DNA of 64,000 bases from Atrina japonica (Eukaryota; Mollusca; Bivalvia; Pterioida; Pinnidae). Position numbers and translations under genes: made by a program. The stretch lies in contig BROG01000347.1 of the NCBI GenBank assembly GCA_030159075.1, forward strand, positions 393,501 through 457,500, given 5' to 3'. The notes under the pieces are model-generated. The model saw nothing but the letters and a program-made list of their open reading frames with translations. It searched no databases and was not told where the DNA came from. Every line of letters starts with the position of its first letter. The first letter of the stretch is position 1. This document shows positions 60,305 to 64,000 of the stretch, piece after piece.

Positions 60305-60505
60305 ATATAAAGATCACAGATACCAAAGTATTAATTGTAAGAAGGTTTAAGAGACAATAATCAAATCAGGTTTAATTGGACACAAACATGCCTCTGGATA
60401 TCCAGAATCAGGTGCCATGGAAAAGAAAACATTCCTTGCCTTAAGAGTCACATCCGCTGTGAATCCACAGGTAAATTTAAGTGAACTAATATAACACATT
60501 GAGTA
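60305..60505 (-). pseudogene. Retroelement 3' tail, copy 6 (diverged)
   Basis: 'agataccaaagtattaattg', 'tggacacaaacatgcctctg', 'aatcaggtgccatggaaaag' and 'cacatccgctgtgaatccac' match the tail of the copies at 57060 and 63090, more diverged. Only the 3' end is present. Confidence 0.65.
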
Positions 60506-60589
60506 CCCTCCATTGAGAAAGTTGATTTAGCAAATGTAATTCATATAAAAGCTAAATGCTAGGGGTTCCAGAATATGCTTCTCTTAATA

Positions 60590-60955
60590 AATGACAAGGT
60601 ATTTTCAGCTTCAAGACTATTACCTCTTTATCCCTCGAGATTTCTTTTTAATTCTAAGAATTATACATCTATGTAGACAACTCAGATGTAATAATTTTTT
60701 TCAATCCATGCAGCAGTTCTGGACGAGAATATGTTTAAAAAGGGATACCTCTCTTTTCGCCCATCCTGGATCCACCCCTGGGTCGATCTGGCCGAAATGA
60801 ACAACCTCTGTAGAGGACATTATTTACGTGCTTCCTATAAAGTTTCATCAAAATCCCTTCAGCGGTTTTGGAGAAGTCAAAAATGTGGAAAAATTAACGG
60901 ACAAACAAACGGACAAAATAGATCAGAATAGCTCACTTGAACCTTCGGAAACATT
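60590..60955. mobile_element. Common bivalve dispersed repeat copy
   Basis: It contains 'atgcagcagttctggacgag', 'ttaaaaagggatacctctct', 'ggatccacccctgggtcgat', 'atcaaaatcccttcagcggt' and 'aacggacaaacaaacggaca'. It ends 'agaatagctcacttgaacct' and 'tcgg'. Same family as 10871-11626. Confidence 0.7.
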
Positions 60956-61334
60956 GGAATTAATAGGTAATATAGGTTCAGGTTATTTATTCATCATTGT
61001 ATGTGCCGAAAGGTACACGTGTATATTTTGCAGGAATTTACGTGTTCTTATGTATATATTTTGTCTACACATTATTTATTTTATCAAGCATCATTAACAG
61101 TGTAACAATATAGCAAATAACAGAATCTATTCACATTTCATAGATTGAAACAACTATTGCATGTAACTGTCAGTCACTGTCATTGTAGTGATGTCATTTG
61201 ATTAGAAGCCGATACAAATTCTAATAGCTTAATTATCGAAAAACGTTAATTCAGTCAGAAAACAACCACTAAATTTTGGATCCTCACCGATATCAGTTTT
61301 ACTATAAGACAAATCTATATAACCCAGTGGACAA

Positions 61335-61700
61335 TAAAGAGGATGACAATGGTATCTAGGATTAAGGGTTCCCGAGTTCAGACAGGATTACCTGACATAG
61401 ATAATGATGTTTAGCTAATGGCACTAGATAATGACAAAATGAAATGAAACAATGGACCTTACAAATGTTTTATTTTATAACCAGAGTGGGGATTATAGCT
61501 AGGGTCCATGGGGGAATGTTAACAATGAGATATATTCTATAATATATTCATTCCAAATGTTATAATACACTTTAAATGTTGTAATATCTATCCCAGGGTA
61601 CTATAACAGAACTATGTATTTTGTGACTACAGTATTTCTCTAGTTAAATGAATACCCCTATCTTCGGATAATAACCTTGTTTTGATCTCAGAGGTAATGG
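61335..61700. repeat. Duplicated segment, second copy (partner 50385-50720)
   Basis: 'gacaatggtatctaggatta', 'aatgaaatgaaacaatggac', 'tataaccagagtgggga', 'ccatgggggaatg', 'ttcattccaaatgt', 'ctatgtattttgtgactaca' and 'atcttcggataata' occur in the same order as in the first copy. Diverged by many substitutions and indels. Confidence 0.65.
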
Positions 61701-61829
61701 AAAAGGGAAAACATAATTCATTTAAGTTGTCAATTGGTTGGTGAATAAATTTATTAATCTGGCTTAAAGAGCATCCAGTGTGAACAATGAAACAATGAAG
61801 CATTTATTGTACTTATCTATTATCTATCT

Positions 61830-62015
61830 GTTTCACTGAATGAAATGAGTTACTTGTTCAATAGCGGTTGTTGAGTCGTCTATACCAACAGTGACGAGGA
61901 TTTGTTCACTTGAATTTGACCGTGGACTCACGGCGGGCGTGGAGGACCAACCAGGTCAACAGGGAATGCCTACTCCTCCATGACACCTGATCTCTCCATT
62001 TCAATTGTTACGCTC
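61830..62015 (+). pseudogene. Retroelement 3' tail, copy 7
   Basis: 'atgaaatgagttacttgttc', 'ggttgttgagtcgtctatac', 'gtggactcacggcgggcgtg' and 'gggaatgcctactcctccat' match the tail region of the RT element. It is truncated on both sides and highly diverged. Confidence 0.7.
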
Positions 62016-62439
62016 CCCCATCCCTCCAAAAATACACCTCTTTGAAAATTTCTGGAACTGCCCCTGCAGGATATCCAAAATCAGTGTGAGTATAATGTCA
62101 TAGTAATAATGATACATCGTTACCTTGGCGGGCGACAATTTGTGAAGAGGCCCACTGCACATTTTGTCGCCGACGACAATTTGTGCAAAGTGTCATTGCA
62201 CATGTCGCCCAAACGACAGACATTAAAAAGGGGTAAATATTGTCGTGTACGGAGTAAATAAATGAGTGAATAACAATTTGATACTGATTATAATAATGAT
62301 ACTGATTACTGATACTGATTAATAGTAATGACAACGGTAATAATGAGTATGATAATTAAATAAATAATTCCTTAAAAGTATGTATTTCTTAATCATTACG
62401 TATACATACAAATAAACACATTCAATACTGCTTGCTTTG

Positions 62440-62725
62440 GACTAGTGGAAGAGTTTTGGGCTAACAATGAGAAGGTTCAAAGTTTAATTGCCGGTACCAG
62501 GTCATACAAGACTTTAAGGATGGAAGGAATGGTTACTTCGCGTAAAACTCAACACACGAAGTGAAAGTAATGTGTCTTTCGAATGAGACTTAAAACAGAC
62601 CCCGTGTCACGGAAACAGGAACCCTCAATGCATTGACATCAGTGGAACTTCACCTAGATCCGGTGACATTTCCATATAAATGAAAAAATAGCGGGATGTT
62701 AAACAATCAGAAATAAATAAAATTG
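62440..62725 (+). mobile_element. Diverged SINE (second family)
   Basis: 'ggactagtggaagagttttg' with 'ggttcaaagtttaattgccg' corresponds to a decayed tRNA-like head. 'agaccccgtgtcacggaaac', 'gtgacatttccatataaatg' and 'gatgttaaacaatcagaaat' align with the body and 'gacgttaaac' tail of the SINE at 48935-49212. Old copy. Confidence 0.65.
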
Positions 62726-62829
62726 TAATCTGACATCCAAATAGTGGTACAAAATAACATACATGTATTTACAATTCACATTACACATGAAAGGAATGGA
62801 TTGTTCATTATAATATACACGATAAAATT

Positions 62830-62876
<47 letters not shown>
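62830..62876. repeat. (AC)n(AT)n compound microsatellite
   Basis: An AC run followed directly by an AT run, the same compound type as at 54100. Confidence 0.97.
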
Positions 62877-62877
62877 C

Positions 62878-63088
62878 GTCAATTTTTGATAATCCATTAC
62901 AGATTCTTCAAAACTGAAGAAACACTAAAGGTTTCCTGTTAATTTTTGATAATCAGAAATCATTACAGATTCTTCAAAATTGAACAAACGCAGGAGGTTT
63001 CATGTTAATTTTTGATAATCAAAAACCATTACAGATTCTTCAAAATTGAACAAACACAGCAGATTTCATGTTAATTTTTGATAATAAA
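62878..63088. repeat. ~63-bp tandem repeat, ~3.3 units, at a retroelement 3' end
   Basis: Units start 'gttaatttttgataatc' at about 62878, 62938, 63004 and 63070 and contain 'attacagattcttcaaaatt' and 'gaacaaac'. The last partial unit ends exactly where the minus-strand retroelement copy ends (63089). Confidence 0.9.
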
Positions 63089-63665
63089 AAATATCAGGTA
63101 CCATAGTATAAATCTTAAAGATGTCCAGGATATAGATATAAGTCTGGTAATAATGGATAAACACGGATATCTGGAAACCAAGATGTGGGATCAGGTGCCA
63201 TGGAGGTGTAAGCATCCCCTGTCGACCGGTCACACCCGCCGTGGGTCCACGGTCAAATTCAAATGAAGTTCGTGAGGTACGAATCCTCGTCACAATTGGT
63301 ACAGACGTCTCCACAAAAGGCAATGAACATGCAACTCAACATTTCACCCAGTGAAACAGAGAAATCACAAACAAGTCTGTTATACCGACCGTAAACTTTG
63401 CTGAACGTTGACATCAAACGCGGTTTTCGATATCCCTGTGTCAATAATTTGTCAGTGAGAGTTTACATTTGCATTTGAAATGTTCATATGTTGAACACGC
63501 CCTGGTATATCGGATCATTTCTGAAATATAAACTCCATATGACTGTGGGATCTTACTACTTAAATTTGAAAAAAAATTAAGATGGAAAAGTCGAAATCGT
63601 CGCGTTTGTCGTATAGCTTACTTGTTAATTTCCAGCCTGTGCCTATAGTAAGTAAAATGTCCATG
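63089..63665 (-). pseudogene. Retroelement RT fragment, copy 8
   Basis: On the minus strand, with frameshifts: FSKVYGRYNRLVCDFSVSLG, DVCTNCDEDSYLTNFI and TAGVTGRQGMLTPPWHLIPH. The beginning, near 63600-63665, corresponds to 'LYDKRDDF.F'. It is the same RT element and 3' end as the other copies, 5'-truncated. Confidence 0.85.
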
Positions 63666-64000
63666 ATAAAAAAATGTTTTTCTATGATACTTGTACAGTT
63701 ATAATGGACAATTTTGCGCCAGCTAAAAATTTACAATATAAAATTAAAAGAATTTTGTAAAAAATCAGTTTTGATAAAATACATGAAATATTTTCTAATA
63801 TATTTAATATTTTTTCTCAAAAAATATCACTCAAAAATAGGGTATGAAAAAGATAATAAGTAAATGTTCTCCGAGTCGATTATTATAATGAGAAAGGTTA
63901 AAAATAACTCATTTTAATGAAAATAATAGTAACCATATATTGACTTTTAAAAATATTCATAATTTTGTTTATTTATTTATTTTTTCATGCTATTTTCAAT
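63666..64000. other. AT-rich non-coding sequence
   Basis: Nothing recognised. Confidence 0.5.

Noticed and set aside
59879..60360. Two adjacent ~80-codon plus-strand frames
   Set aside because: No domain, no signal peptide, no splice support; retained only as anonymous sequence.

Overview
The window looks like nuclear DNA from a marine bivalve mollusc. It is very AT-rich. Its genes are split into small exons separated by kilobases of intron. It is crowded with minisatellites, microsatellites, foldback/MITE elements and tRNA-derived SINEs, and it carries the dispersed repeats whose ends read like 'caggtgagct', which are typical of bivalve genomes. The recognisable genes are all secreted or surface proteins of the families that are expanded in bivalve innate immunity. 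Species cannot be fixed from the sequence alone.

Three split genes can be assembled by matching splice phases. (1) On the minus strand, 22.9 kb down to position 1: the 5' end of a thioester-containing protein / alpha-2-macroglobulin / CD109-like gene. It has a signal-peptide exon, a 19.6-kb first intron, an exon at 3.1 kb, and an exon cut by the window edge at the start of the bait-type 'IQTDRP' motif. (2) On the minus strand, 46.9 to about 33.9 kb: an IgGFc-binding-protein-like gene. It has a signal exon, one large 1.29-kb IgGFc domain exon, two tiny acidic exons coding DNDCDG/DGDGDG loops, and a probable short terminal exon. (3) On the plus strand, 53.5 to 56.3 kb: a C-type lectin with a signal exon, a Cys-rich PAN-like exon containing an in-frame stop, and two CTLD exons carrying an EPN motif. 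Weaker candidates are a C1q-type remnant at 59.1-59.4 kb with a decayed relative at 48 kb, a compact 64-codon ORF at 19.6 kb, a possible divergent first exon at 23.16 kb, a possible secreted-protein first exon at 52.0 kb, and an unidentified exon at 45.7 kb.

Layout: 0-23 kb is TEP intron packed with repeats. These include about 40 short units at 3.3-4.4 kb, a 55-bp array at 9.15-10.08 kb, a palindromic 26-bp array of about 68 units at 12.6-14.4 kb, and two related TTAA-bounded inverted-repeat elements, one of which carries a 1.43-kb nested insertion with visible boundaries. 23-33 kb is intergenic or repetitive. 33.9-46.9 kb is the IgGFc gene, whose introns hold arrays, SINEs and retroelement pieces. 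47-63 kb holds the lectin and C1q-like remnants among SINEs and 5'-truncated copies of one reverse-transcriptase retroelement. That element has about eight copies in the window, all ending at the same 3' position.

The most unusual signal is that two unrelated exons (45.7 kb on the minus strand, 54.64 kb on the plus strand) have had their 3' end, 5' splice site and first intron bases amplified into tandem arrays of 87 bp and 71 bp. Other notable structures are a perfect 35-bp inverted repeat with an 8-nt loop at 33.7 kb and a palindromic 'gatatcac' foldback element at 35.5-36.2 kb.
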